From Aselliscus stoliczkanus (lineage: Eukaryota > Chordata > Mammalia > Chiroptera > Hipposideridae), in NCBI GenBank assembly GCA_033961575.1, contig CM066740.1, positions 17,831,501 through 17,895,500 of the forward strand: 64,000 nt of DNA, in the 5' to 3' direction. The notes under the pieces were generated by a model. That model did not search any database, was not told the origin of the DNA, and saw nothing but the letters and a program-made list of their open reading frames with translations. Made by a program: the position numbers and the translations under genes. This document shows, one piece after another, positions 22,686 through 34,269 of this stretch; within the stretch, counting starts at the first letter, position 1; each line of letters begins with the position of its first letter.

Positions 22686-23246
22686 AAAGACCCTGCTCTT
22701 CCGTGCAGTTCCTGTCACTGGAGGATTGTCCAGTAGTGGGGTGTGACGTAGACAGCAAAACCCTGATGCCTTGGGTATTGCTGAGGTGGTAAAGAATGGG
22801 GGTACACCTGGGGAGAGGCCACAGGGTTGTGATCTCTTCAGGTATGAAAGACACAAGCCGCACTAGTCTTCCAGCTTTGGGGTGTGTAGCTGGGTAGTGT
22901 TCCTGTGTCAAGAGATGGTGTGTCCAAATTTGATGTCCTTCTTTAGTGCCCTAGGCTGCCTTTTGGGTTCCAGGGGGCCACTCAAGTGACCTGCCATGGC
23001 TCCTCCAGGACTGGCTTGTGAGGTGACTGATGGCACCCAGCGCCATCTAACATGAAACTCACGGCACTGAGTCTTAATTGTCTGTTGGTTATCCTGGATA
23101 ATAGAAGAGTAAGAACCCTGTGTAACTTCTGTTTGTTTTTTGTTTTATTTTTACCACTTTGTCCCCACTGCCTGGCAAAATACCTGAAAGATCGTAGATG
23201 CTTATGGAATTTTGAATGCATGAATCCATAAAAGAGGGCAGGTGGA

Positions 23247-23290
23247 AGGGAGGGAGGGAGGGAGGGAGGGAGGGAGGGAGGGAGGGAGGG
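23247..23290. repeat. (GGGA)n microsatellite
   Basis: About 11 uninterrupted GGGA units, purine-only on the + strand. Confidence 0.97.
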
Positions 23291-24225
23291 TGATGGAATT
23301 CCAGCACTACCTCAGGGCTACTCTGGATAAGGGCTGCAAAGGTGGGTCTGAATTGGTGGTAACTTCTATAGAAAATACAGCAATGCAGGTGGTGGAGGTG
23401 GTAGGTGGTGGAGGTTGGTGGCGCACAGGAAGAGGACTTTCAACTGGGCTCTCTAAAACAAGGAAGACACACTGGAGTTTTCAGGGAGAGACCAGGATAT
23501 CTGGGGCATCAGAGGTTGGCACAGGTGAGGATCAGGTGCCATTTTGGTGAGTGTGTCATAAAGGTGAAATTAAGCAGTGATGATCAAGATGGATAGGAGG
23601 GGAGCAGGAGATAGTTCCTGGGTGAACAGCTGGGACAGGCTCTAGCCCACAACGGGTGGGAATAGTGGGTGTGTTTAAAGGCCAGAGGCAAAGCCCCTGC
23701 AGCTGGGAATCCACAGAGGGGCACTGTGGCTTTGATGTCCCTCTCTCCCCGGTTCCCTCTGGGATTCTTCCTTTGGACTTGCTTCATCCTCTCCCCTTCC
23801 TACTCTAACTTTTGTACTTTATAGCCCCAAACCTCTGGATCTTCTTGTTTGCAGAAAGCTAGCTCCACCGTCAAACCTTCTCACTAGGTCAACTGCCCCT
23901 GGGTCCTCAGGTTTTGCTCATGGGTAACGTCCACTCAAAGGCCCCGTCCTGCCTTCCCAGGTTGAGTTGGCTGCCATTTCTATGTTATTCCATTACAGTC
24001 TGGGCTACTTCCTTTAAAGCATGTCTTGAAGTGTAATGGTTTGTTTATCTCTCTGTTTCCATCTCCAGACTTGAGAAAAGGGATATGCTTGAATATTTCC
24101 CTAGTGGTAACGTGGTGACAAATGAAGACTGCTTTGAATTGAAAAACAAACAAACAAACAAACAAACAAAAAATAAAATAAAAAAGTCCTGAGAATCCCC
24201 TAACTTGCTGAGCACAACCATGTAC

Positions 24226-24227
<2 letters not shown>

Positions 24228-24256
<29 letters not shown>

Positions 24257-24257
24257 T
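24228..24257. repeat. (TTA)n microsatellite
   Basis: About ten TTA units within intron 1. Confidence 0.95.
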
Positions 24258-24387
24258 AGCACCAGGCTACTCTCTAAGAGCAATTTTGCAGGATTAGGCT
24301 TTTTCTGAATTAACTGGCAACATTTGCTTTAAATAAATATATATGTTTTACTATTCAATAATTATCATTTGTGTATATGTGTTTTAG

Positions 24388-24456
24388 GAGCAACTTTGAT
24401 CTACCTCATGAGCCCAAGATTTTTGATTTATGTGAGACTGTGCCTTATCAATATGG
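24388..24456 (+). pseudogene. Ferroportin-like exon 2, +1 frameshift
   Basis: TTTTAG acceptor, then codons for a YLMSPRFLIY-like stretch matching the first membrane helix start (YLTSAKFLLY in human), and an ATATGG|GTAAG donor. The block is 69 bases, whereas the human exon, reconstructed from its protein, is 68. Matching the end (CALSIW against HSLSTW) requires a frame change around 24431-24436. The exon therefore carries a one-base insertion that throws exon 3 out of frame. Confidence 0.85.
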
Positions 24457-24639
24457 GTAAGATGAATCAAAATGGAATTAATGTCCTTTTGGATGGTTCA
24501 GAGAACTGTAATAGACTATTAGAATGTCTCAAAATATGATACAAAATGTGTGTATGTTTTTGATAAAAAATGTTTTGAATTACCAATTATAGCATGAATA
24601 GGGCAAAGTGCATAAAACATATATGTATAAGGAATAAGG

Positions 24640-26880
24640 AATGGTTGTAATAAATAATTATAAAGCTAATGCCACGCAACCACCACTCAAGTCAAAAACT
24701 AGGATGTAGCTAGCACCCAAGAAGTCCCTCAAGGGGCCCTTCTCGATCATGCCCCTTCCTCATCAATGAAAAGTAGCTGTGAGCCTCACTTTTATGATAT
24801 TCAGTTCCTTGTTTTTCTTTATAGTTTTACCACTGGGTTAGGCATCCCTCAGTGATATAGTTTAGCTTAGTTTGAATTGTCTATAAATGAAATCCTAACT
24901 TACATATTCTATTGGCCTTGCTTCTTTTTGCTCAACTTTGTCCGTAATTTCGTGTTATTTCATGCAACCTTGGTTTCGTACTTTCCATTGCTGTGTAGTA
25001 TTTCATTGTCTCATATACCACCATTTATTTAATTCATTTTCCCAAAGAGCCAGCTTTTGGTTTTATTCTACTATCTCTTCATTTTCTCGTCCATTGATTT
25101 CTGCTTTCACCTTTATTATTGCTTTTCTTCTATTTTCTTTGGGTTTAATTTACTGGTCCTTTTCTTTTTCATGTAGATAATTAGCTCCTATCTATATGAA
25201 TTCAGTCTTTTCTTTTTTGATATACATATTTAAGACCATAAATTTCTCTTTCAGCAGTGCTTTAGCTGCATCTGACAAGTTTCGTTACAAATATTTTATA
25301 ATGTCCTGTGTGATTGCTGGTTTGACCTATGGATTATTTAGAAATGTATTCCTTCATTTACAAACATATGAGGAATTTCTGATTTATTCCTAATCTACGT
25401 TTAGCTTAATTGCTTTGAGGTCAGAGAAAATCCTCTGTATGTTTCAATATTTTGACATTAAGATTTGCTCCATGATCCATGATCTGGTAAATTTCTACAA
25501 ATGTTTCATGTGCTTAAAAAGCATGTGTATTTTGAAGATGTTGGACACAGTGTTTTTAATGTAACCTTTAGGTAGAACACACTTGCATATATATATAATA
25601 TATATAGATATATATACTTAATGTATGTTTATATTTTTTGCTTGTTCATATCAATTGCCAAAAGGGGGGGTGGTGAGTTAAAATCTCCCACAATGATTGT
25701 CTATTTCTTCTTTTAATTCTACACCCTTTTGAGTCATGTATTTTGAGCCCTTGTTGTTAGGTATATAGAAAATTGGAATATTTATGTCTTCCTGATGAAT
25801 TGAGCCTTTTTTATTATGAAGTGACCCTCTTTATTTCAAGTAATGTTTTATTTTTTGTTTGTTAGTTTGTTTTTTTGCCTTAAAGTCTATCTTGTCTGGT
25901 ACCAATTTAGTGATATAGATTCTTTTTTAAAATAATTTTTTATTTGTCAATTACAGTTGACATATAACATTATATTAATTTCAGGTGTACAACATAGTGA
26001 TTGGACATGTATATAACTTAGAATAAATCTAGTACTCATCTGACACCATATATAGTTATTACAATATTATCGACTATATTCCCTATGCTGTACTTTATAT
26101 CCCCATGATTGTTTTGTAACTGCCAATTTATACTTCTTAATCTCTTCACCTTTTTCACCCAGCCCCCAATCCCTCTTTCATCTGGCAACTGACATAGATT
26201 CTTTTTGGTTAGTGCATGCATAGTATATGTTATATTTCTATCTTTTTATTGCCAATCTTTCTTATTCTTTTGTTTTAATGTGTTTCTTGCAAACAGCATC
26301 TACTTATATTTTTAAATCCTACTTGTCAATCTTTATCCTTTAACTAAAACATTTAGTTCATTTATACTTGATAGGTAATGCTATATTTAAGCTAAATCTG
26401 CCAAGTTATTTTGTGTTTTCTATTTGTCTGGCCCATTATGTTTATATTTTCCTTTTTCATCTTCTGTTCTTACCATCTTTTCCCTCAATTTGTCTTTCTG
26501 TGTTTTATTGTGGGTTTTTCTTCAGACATATCTATACTTACCTGATTTTTCTTTAGTTATAATCTTCATTGAACCTATCAATGGAATTTAAAATTTTAAT
26601 TTCAATTGCTCTATTTTTCGTTTCTAGAATTTCTATTTAGGTCTTTTCAAAACTGGCTATGTCACTTTTTATAGTTTCCAATTCCCTGCTTACATTGCCA
26701 GACTTGGCATTTGTTTCTTTAAATATAGTAAGCATTTTTACTTTACAGCCTGTGGCTGATAATTTAAATATCTCACATCTCAGTAAGTCTGTTTCTATTG
26801 TCTGTTATTCATGGTAGATTTTGCTCATGGTGCTTCATTTCCTTGTATGACTGGTTATCTTTTTTGTGTTCTGGGCATTG
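24640..26880 (-). mobile_element. L1 ORF2/3' region, antisense
   Basis: The + strand reads as reversed L1: TTTAAGACCATAAATTTCTC, CTTCCTGATGAATTGAGCC, AAGTCTATCTTGTCTGGTAC. The proximal part (24640-25040) resembles an L1 3' UTR. It lies in intron 2 of the ferroportin-like relic and is interrupted by another L1 tail. Confidence 0.8.
25927..26190 (-). mobile_element. L1 3' tail nested in L1
   Basis: CAATTACAGTTGACATATAA and TTTCAGGTGTACAACATAGTG are the reverse of an L1 3' UTR. It is flanked by GAYATAGATTCTTTT (25912-25926 and 26191-26205), which marks a separate insertion into the older L1. Confidence 0.85.
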
Positions 26881-27573
26881 TATTTTAAAATTATTGTAGG
26901 ACTGTGTTGAAACCTAAGATGATAATATCTTCTGTTAGAGAGGATTTTAATTGGCTTCTACCAGATACATAGTAGACATTAGCCACTGGAACCTTAATAC
27001 AAGTTGAAGGTTTGAGAGTTCCTGACCCATCTAGATGAGGCAAAGCTAGACTACAAGTCTTGGCAAGAGTTTACCAGGGTTTACTTGTAGTTTGCCTTTA
27101 CTTACCCTGAGGATGGGCTTACACAGATCTCAGCTTAAAGTGCAAAGTATGTTATCTCTGTCCCCATTTTTGATAGGCATGGACTTCTATCATCTGACTT
27201 TCTGAAGCCTCCAAAACTGGAGTTCTGTTTCATAGCTGTTTCTTCTGAATCAGCGGATATCCTAGGGTAACTTGAGCTTACCTCATGGGGTCCTTACATT
27301 CTCACAAGTAGTTATCTGATATTTTCTGACAGGCTTTTTGGCTCTTTGATGCTTTCAAGATTTAAAAGTATGTTCTGTCCAAATTTAAAAAGTAAAGCTA
27401 TATATCATTTAAAATTTGATAGCTGTACTGCATAAAAATATAATTTGTGACATTCTGGTTTTAAATGCTGCATATTACATGTCTTTTGGGAGAAATGAAT
27501 CTTTCTGGATTTTGACTTAGTTTTGTCTTTTAGATCAATGACTAACATACACTTTGCTTCTGCTTCCTCACAG

Positions 27574-27733
27574 GGAGACCAAATGTGGCACTTTGCCATG
27601 TCTGTATTCCTGATAGAATTATATAGACACAAACTTCTTCTAACAGCAATGTTTGACTTGGTAGTGGCTGGGTCTGTATTAATATTTGGGGTCTTAATTG
27701 GTGATGGGATTGACAGGAAACCAAGAAATAAAG
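27574..27733 (+). pseudogene. Ferroportin-like exon 3
   Basis: CACAG acceptor and AAAG|GTAAT donor. The exon is 160 bases, the length expected from human ferroportin, and fully open: [20 protein letters not shown], then [18 protein letters not shown] and [14 protein letters not shown]. It covers membrane helices 1-2. The Asp and the WHF of the GDxMWHF motif, in the N-lobe metal site, are kept. This is the best-preserved exon. Confidence 0.95.
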
Positions 27734-27999
27734 GTAATACTCTTATCTATGACATATATAATTATGTGGTAAATTATGATCTCACTAGCTCTTTCAGTTT
27801 ATTTAGTGAAATAAAATACAGGACAATAGAACATAACTTTTAAAAATTAGAAAAAGAATTATGCAGCTTTGTGTCTTTCTTTTATACTACATTTAAAATA
27901 TTTTAATGTAGTGTTTGCATTCTTATCCATTCCTGAAAACATGCTTTCTTTTTAATATTCTGGTATTACCTATATATTATGTACGTGTGTTATTTTTAT

Positions 28000-28150
28000 T
28001 TATTTATTTATTTAGCTGAGCCAGCCATCCTGCCACCTGTTGGCAGCTCAGCAGCAGCTCAGCTCGGGCTGGGCATCGAACTGCTGTTGCCCAGAGCTCA
28101 GCTCCCACTCTTGAGCGAGCTCTTAACCAACTGAGCCACTCAGCCGGCCC
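28000..28150 (-). mobile_element. SINE, GCTCGCTCAAGAG type, reversed
   Basis: CCTGCCACCTGTTGGCAGCT, CACTCTTGAGCGAGCTCTTA and CCACTCAGCCGGCCC. It is flanked by GTGTGTTATTTT (about 27985 and 28154) and lies in intron 3 of the relic. Confidence 0.92.
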
Positions 28151-28787
28151 TATGTGTGTTATTTTCATTACAGGCAATTTCTAGGTGTAAAAGATACCTT
28201 TGTATCAAGTAATCTGTTTAAACTAGGAATGACTATCTGGAGACTTGTTCAAATTAGATCTCCTTTTAGCTTTTGGCTCTAAAATCTCTTGAACCCTCCT
28301 TTACTCAATAAGAATATAAGATTTTATAAGTTTTTCCTATTTTTTTGATTACTAGTCAGATTGTTTTCATTTTACCTAGAAGCCCTAGAAAGGTATTCTC
28401 TGACCCTTGGAAAGGCTAATTTATTGAAACTCTGGAATGTTGGTTTTGAGGCCATAACTTCAGTCACAAATGAAATTCAGAAGAGTGTGATATAGCAGTA
28501 GAAAATTTCAAGTTCTTTTATTTATCTATTAATAATATTCTGCTTTTCATATTATCTTTTTCTCAAAGTATATGTTCATTTACTTGCAAAGCCCAGCTTT
28601 TTTTGGGGGGAGGAGGGGGCTTTGCCTCCAGTGAGCACATGAGCCCGCTTTTTGTTTGCCTCCTGCTCAAGCCTGCAATTGCTGATGGAAACAGGACTTT
28701 GATCAAATGCAGTTAGTCTGCAGCAAACGATGCTGTAGCTGCGACACGTCTCTTAAAACCAAGAGTAAATATTGTTTCCGTTCACAG

Positions 28788-28897
28788 TTGCTCATGCCTC
28801 GCTCTTCACTGAGAGGGCCTCCGTCACCACCTGCTGTGTTGTCCTGATGCTTGTGTTCTCCTGCAAAAGGGAGGTGGAACAAGTCTGGCATGGCTGA
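28788..28897 (+). pseudogene. Ferroportin-like exon 4, stop and lost donor
   Basis: TTCACAG acceptor, then VAHASLFTERASVTTCCVVL, followed by MLVFSCKREVEQVWHG. It aligns to VAQTSLVVQNVSV...HKHELLTMYHGW. The final Trp codon is TGA (28895-28897) and the next bases are TTCG rather than GT, so both the codon and the splice donor are destroyed. The length to that point, 110 bases, equals the expected exon. Confidence 0.9.
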
Positions 28898-29323
28898 TTC
28901 GCTGTGTCTCCTACCTCCCTCTTGTGCTGTGAGAGTGAATGTCAGGACAAGACCTGAACGCCCTTCGGTGAGTCATCTCTGTATTGCCCTGTTCACTGGT
29001 TTCAGATCTGGTTAATCTTTTGCCTGTGTTGTCCTCACCCCTAATTTGTGAATCAGAGCATACAGACATGATGGCAGTAGAATAGCAGTGTCTCTGTCTG
29101 CAAGGTACAAATTAGCATTGGATCTGGTGCTAATGGGGTGGGAAGAAGAAAATGCTTAGAATCAACACAGTAACGGTTGACTCCAATCCTACATTGAACC
29201 TTTCTCTTGAAGGTCTTTGTGTTCAGTTAGATGCTCCTTGTGCTGTCAGCTAAATAACTGTATGTACCACAGTGGGCTGAGAAAGTCTATTCTTGGGTTC
29301 CAAACTCCCTTTACCTTCTGCAG

Positions 29324-29450
29324 GTGGCCTGCTATGCAGCTGTGATCACCCTGGTGGCCTTGGCGACCCTGGCCAGCACTGCACTGACCACCACCATTCA
29401 GAGGGACTGGATTGTGAGCCTCACAGGTAATGACAGAGGCCAGCTAGCTG
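29324..29450 (+). pseudogene. Ferroportin-like exon 5
   Basis: CTGCAG acceptor, GCTG|GTGAGC donor and 127 open bases. VACYAAVITLVALATLASTA precedes LTTTIQRDWIVSLTGNDRG. The TIQRDWIV block is nearly identical to ferroportin helix 5. It ends in phase 1. Confidence 0.94.
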
Positions 29451-29579
29451 GTGAGCTGTGCCACTCTTGTCATCACGGGGCCTCTAATAGGCTGAGGAGT
29501 AGGCCTGGCTCAGTGAACAGAGTGGGTGAGCCAATTAGAGCTCTGAGAGAGGAATTAAAGTAGCCTTGAAGAGAAAGGT

Positions 29580-29790
29580 CTTTGGAGTCAAACAGACCTG
29601 GACTAGAATCCAGCTAAAATCAGCCATGGCTCTTACTGGTTGCAAGTTAATTAACTTCTCCAGACTTTACTTGCCTCATCTATAGAATGGGAGAAATAAT
29701 GACAACTCCCCTCCCCCTTCCACCAGCTCAGTTTGGGGAAGGATTCTGTGATGTACAGGATTTGTAAAGCATTTAGCACTATATTTGCAC
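29580..29790 (-). mobile_element. MIR SINE
   Basis: AAGTTAATTAACTTCTCCAG, CTTGCCTCATCTATAGAATG and TTTGTAAAGCATTTAGCAC correspond to reversed MIR. Confidence 0.75.
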
Positions 29791-30499
29791 ATGTATTTGC
29801 ACAAGCGGAGATATAAACTGTACATTTGGGGAAGAAGTCCCTCAAAATACATTATAGACTTTCCTGGATAATTTTAGACCTGGAAACTAAGAGAATTAAA
29901 AGACTTTTAAATTCTGCTCAGTGATAACTTCCACTTTCCCCCCACAAAAATTCATCTTTAAATGTGACTGTTGATCATCACTTTTCTGACCATGAGAGGT
30001 AAAAATTTTTTTTCAATAATGGAGCTAAATGGAAGAATCTGGCATCTTTGTTTTTTCTTCTGTTTACAAACCTTGGATCATTCACATTGTGATATTTTCA
30101 AATTGCTCACTTAGAACTAGAGATCTTGTCCTACCCTATATTTGTGCAACTGGTACTCTGCTAGAAAATGTTCACGAGTGTTGATAGCCAAGATAAAGGA
30201 AGCTATTATAGAGAAGTCTATTAAAATATACTCCTTACAAAGAGTAGAAGCCCCTTATAATCATGTTTTCTTTTTAACTATATTTATTTGGATGTACTTT
30301 GGTTTAATACCACCACCCAAAATTAAACAGCCATTGTGTGGGTAAAAGTAAAGTGACATGGCAGGAAAGTGTCCTCTGTCTTTGTGTAAAAGAAAATCGT
30401 CCCAGTCTCTGTTAATTAATTTTACAGAAATCTAAAATAAAGCACAGATTCTGGTGTGCGGTTTATTATAATTTTTTTAAACGATCTCGTAAATGTATT

Positions 30500-30740
30500 C
30501 ATCAATGATGGTAGAATAGTTAAGAGAATAAGCTTTGAAGTCTTGTTGTCTGGGCTTAAATCTCAGCTCCATCATTTACCTTCTCTGTGACTTTGGGCAA
30601 ATAACTTCACTGCTGTGTGCCTCAGTTTCCTAATTTGCAAAAGGGAGATATTTTCAACTTCACAGAGCTGTGAGATGAATACGTGTAGAAGGCTTAGAAT
30701 TATGTGCCTAGTCCATAATAAGTGTTCAACCGATTGTCTT
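30500..30740 (-). mobile_element. MIR SINE
   Basis: ATCTCAGCTCCATCATTTAC, TGTGACTTTGGGCAAATAAC and GTGTGCCTCAGTTTCC are reversed MIR phrases. Confidence 0.88.
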
Positions 30741-31133
30741 GTTTATCTCCACTTGTTACCTCTCTCCCCTGTCAACATGTTAGTCGTAATAATGACTATT
30801 AATATTGCTATTGTTGTTAGAACAGTAGGGTGTGATAGAAAAGAAGGCAGGAGTCAGGATAATTAGCTCCAAGAAACCTAGTATCTATTCCTCACTTTAC
30901 TCACCTGTTCACTGTTCAGATTCCAACAACTGACCTTGAAGGTCTTTTCCAGGTTGAAAGTCCTATGATTAATCTATAATTAGACTGAATGGGCTCTTTC
31001 CTGTTTTCACCTTTGTTCACCCAGTGCGTGGGTAGCAAGTCTAACAAATACATGACATTACATTTACTAGGAGGAAGGACTGGTCCCCTGAGTTTCAATG
31101 TTTCCTTTCTCTCATTTACATGGATGAATGCAG

Positions 31134-31376
31134 AGCTCCAGCAGCTGGACCAGATCATCAATATATTTGTTCCCCTGTCCATGGGCCAGGTGATGACATG
31201 GGCATCTCATGTGATCGGTTGTGGTTTCATTCTTGGATGGAACTTGGTTTTGCGTCTTGTCGAGTTTCTATTTCTGTCCAGGGTTTATCAACTAGTTCCC
31301 CAATTGGCTGTAAAACCCCAGCAACAAGCAGGAGGGCACTTCCTAGAAAGGCAACAGGAGGCTGTGAATATTCAAG
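31134..31376 (+). pseudogene. Ferroportin-like exon 6
   Basis: Open for 243 bases: ELQQLDQIINIFVPLSMGQV, MTWASHVIGCGFILGWNLVL, then RVYQLVPQLAVKP. It matches ferroportin [20 protein letters not shown] onward. The donor is CAAG|GTAATG. The ancestral start is probably 31123 (codons for MNA follow), but the bases before it read ACAT rather than ACAG. The next AG, at 31132-31133, is in phase with exon 5 and would drop only a few residues. Confidence 0.92.
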
Positions 31377-31820
31377 GTAATGGAAACTCAGAGATGGCTT
31401 TTGTTCTCTTTTTTCCTCCTTTATTTATTCTTTCCGGAGCTGTATCTGATCATAATCTTAACATTCTGTTTGCAAATTTGCCTAGAAACAGTGAGAAATG
31501 AGAAGGCTCCAGCTGTGCCCTTGATCATGGAGTTCATGGGTAGGGGTAAGTGGGGCTGCCATGTACAGCCACACAAGTTGTGCATTTACACAGGCTGTGC
31601 ACAAGGGCTCCATTCAAAGAGACCCCAATGGGAGTAGCACCCCACTAGCCTGTGCAAGACACAACCTATTCCATGGTCCTCCTTCCTACCTCACTCATAA
31701 ACATCCTCCCTAAAGATATTAAGCCAGAAACAACTGTGTTAGGGAGCATGGGGCTGCTCTTTCATCAACACAATATGATAAACTGGCTATCTATGTTATC
31801 AGCCATTTAAAATCAGAAAT

Positions 31821-31950
31821 GGGCCAGCCGAGTGGCGCAGTGGTTAAGCGCTGGCTTGGGAAGCCAGTGGCCCCGGTTCGGGTCCCACATATGAGGGCCA
31901 GTGACACTGCCCTAAAATAAAAACACAAAAAAACCCCACAAAAAAAACAC

Positions 31951-31984
<34 letters not shown>
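31821..31984 (+). mobile_element. Short tRNA-derived SINE with (AAT)n tail
   Basis: Near-consensus GGGCCAGCCGAGTGGCGCAG to GAGGGCCAGTGACACTGCCC. Its A-rich tail has evolved into a (AAT)n microsatellite (31949-31984). The flanking repeat is AAATCAGAAAT (about 31810 and 31985). Confidence 0.93.
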
Positions 31985-31987
<3 letters not shown>

Positions 31988-32309
31988 TCAGAAATTCCCT
32001 AACATCAGGGTGAAGATGAGAGGAAGGAGGACCTGCCAATAAATGTGGCCTCATTCTCCCAAGAACCACCCCTACCTACTCACAACATTGTCGGGCCGCC
32101 TGGTACAACACAGCCCAGGCATTGCTCCTGACCTGAGTCTATCCTCCTAAACTCCTAACAATCAACGTCTTTTCTCTCAAGTTGTTTTGCAATTACAGCC
32201 CACCAGATCTCATTGCATGAAAAAGTATGTGAACTTGCAGAAATAGATACACAGATAGCTATTCATAGTTAGATGGTGGATGGGTAGACAGATGGCTGGA
32301 GCTATAGTC

Positions 32310-32480
32310 TTGTCATCTGCCACTTATTAGCTGTGGGACCATGCTGGGTTAATTTTTTCAGGCTCTCTGTGTCTCACTATCTGTAAAGTAAAGATAAAAG
32401 AACTGACCTCAGGGGTCTTGTGACAATTAAATAAAATAGTCTGTATAAAAGTCCTATTTCCCTCGCCGGCATTTAGTAAA
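32310..32480 (-). mobile_element. MIR SINE fragment
   Basis: TCTGCCACTTATTAGCTGTG and TGTCTCACTATCTGTAAAG with TGACAATTAAATAAAATAGT match reversed MIR. Confidence 0.7.
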
Positions 32481-33476
32481 GTCAGTGTTAGCTGTTTCTT
32501 TTCTTTTTCTTTTTTCTTTTTCCATTGCTGTTGTTATTGTTATTATCTCTTTTAAAAAAAAAACCCATGCTATGGCAATAAATCATTTTCTGTGACCAGG
32601 GACTTTCCCACAGTTCTTGGTCTAAAATGGATTTGGCCCCCCTGACCCTCTCTCCTTCCTTCACAGCCCTGTTTAGCTCCTTTAGTCCTTTTCAGAGCTT
32701 GTCTCAATTTGTGCTAAATACCTCTCACAAGTGGTTATATATTTTAAAAATTTCTTTACAATCATTGCCTATTCTGTCCTAGAAGACTGAAAGATGTTTA
32801 TCATTGTCTTTTCATGAGTACCTGTTTCTTCAGAAAAATAACCAAAGGAAATAACCATCACTACTCCTAAGAGTTTATTACCCTGTCTCAAGCGTGTGAA
32901 GCCTCCCCCTGTATCCTCCTCCTGTCTACACCCATCTTCCTCACTTCACCATGGGTCTTAGTTTGAGTTCTCTCAAGAGCAATCCTTGAGACAAGGACTT
33001 GGGGTGAAGACTAATCTTTTTGGAAGGTGATCCCAGGAAGCATGCATGGTGAAAGGATGTGACTGGAGACACGGAAGGGAGAAAAGCCAGTAAAAGGTGT
33101 ACTCATGTATATTCATGTATGAGTTACCACGGAGGGTGACTGGGGCTCAGTCCCATTGGGGTCCTCTAAGAGACTATGTCGGACATACCTCAGAATTGTC
33201 CCACTAAGGGCTAAGGAAACTGAGGGGTTTCTCCCCCAAGTCTTGTCACACACTGGTCCAGGGTTGTCCCCAATGGTGGTGACTATTGGGCATGCAGAGG
33301 CTGCCTTTATGTTTCTGTGACTGGAGAGAGAACCTCAGGTAGAGACCCAGGTGCTTTGGATAGGAAGACATCAGTGCACATGGGAAATGTCCAACAAGGA
33401 AGCCAATGAGATTGGGCATGGGCTGCGGGCATTTGGGCAGGGCCCTGACATAAGGCTTATTTCGGTTTTATTTCAG
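32481..33476. other. Rest of intron 6 of the relic
   Basis: No gene or clear repeat seen between the MIR piece and exon 7. Confidence 0.45.
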
Positions 33477-34167
33477 GGGAAACGGCTCTTGGGAAACCAC
33501 AGATGGATGCTTCAACAAGCCCAAAGCTTTGGATAAGCCAAAGGACCACAAATCTAACCTTGAAGGACAACAGGTCACAACCACTGGATTTTCTCTCTGC
33601 CTTCAAAGCACGCGAAGGCAGCTGCGTATGTGCCGTACTGCAGGCCAACTGCCTTCCTGGCAGTCCTGGGCTTGGCCTTCCTCTACATGAGGGTGCTGGG
33701 GTTCGCCTGCATCACCTCCAGCTACGCCTACACCCAGGGGATCGGAACTCCCTGCTCAGCATCCTCACGGCCCTTTAGGCTTTGTCTGGCCTGATGGGCA
33801 CGATTCTCTTCACCAGCCTCAGGGGGTGCTATGGCTTGGTCACCACGGGGATCATATCCAGCCGGCTCCACATAGGTTACCTGACGCCCTGCGTGTTTTC
33901 TGTCTTTGCTCCTGGAAGTCCTTTTGACCTAGCTGTTTTCTCACTCCCATTAGGAGCAACTCTTCTTCAGCCCATGAGGTGCTAAAAGAGGACCAGGTGC
34001 ATGTTTATTCCTTTGGAAGAAATATGAACCCACCTATCCTTCCTGACCGCTCCTGCATCCACTGGACCAATAGCACGTTTCTGTTTGAAGGCAAGCAGGA
34101 CCCCAGTATCCTGAATCTTACATCTCCATCATCTTGCTCTTCTCGGGCGTGATCCTGGCGAGAACTG
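33477..34167 (+). pseudogene. Ferroportin-like exon 7, frameshifted with stop
   Basis: TTTCAG acceptor and GAACTG|GTGAGC donor, 691 bases. It enters in the expected frame. It then needs a second frame for [19 protein letters not shown] and [12 protein letters not shown] (about 33621-33745), and returns to the first frame for [14 protein letters not shown] follows at 33776. Beyond it come [20 protein letters not shown] and FAPGSPFDLAVF, another frame loss and TAA at 33983, and finally SYISIILLFSGVILARTG in a third frame. The Cys corresponding to human C326, the hepcidin-contact cysteine, is retained, while the preceding Asp is Ala. Confidence 0.93.
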
Positions 34168-34269
34168 GTGAGCAGTGGGTCACAAGTGGTGTGGGATTCT
34201 GCAACCTGTGATGTTGCTAAATAATCTTAGAAGCATTTGATGGTCTTGCCACTGCATTGTTGTAAGCCT

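Larger units (their letters stand above)
18686..24387 (+). other. Intron 1 of the ferroportin-like relic
   Basis: Holds SINEs at 18882 and 22540, an L1 3' end at 20143, the GGGA repeat at 23247, a TTA repeat at 24228 and unassigned sequence. No exon-like block is recognised inside. Confidence 0.6.

Noticed and set aside
22260..22911. Two open frames of 198 and 145 codons on the minus strand
   Set aside because: They run through the SINE at 22540 and its poly(A) tracts; the recurring peptide comes from the SINE.
31791..32069. Minus-strand frame with a poly-Leu run
   Set aside because: Comes from the (AAT)n tail of a SINE and the SINE body.
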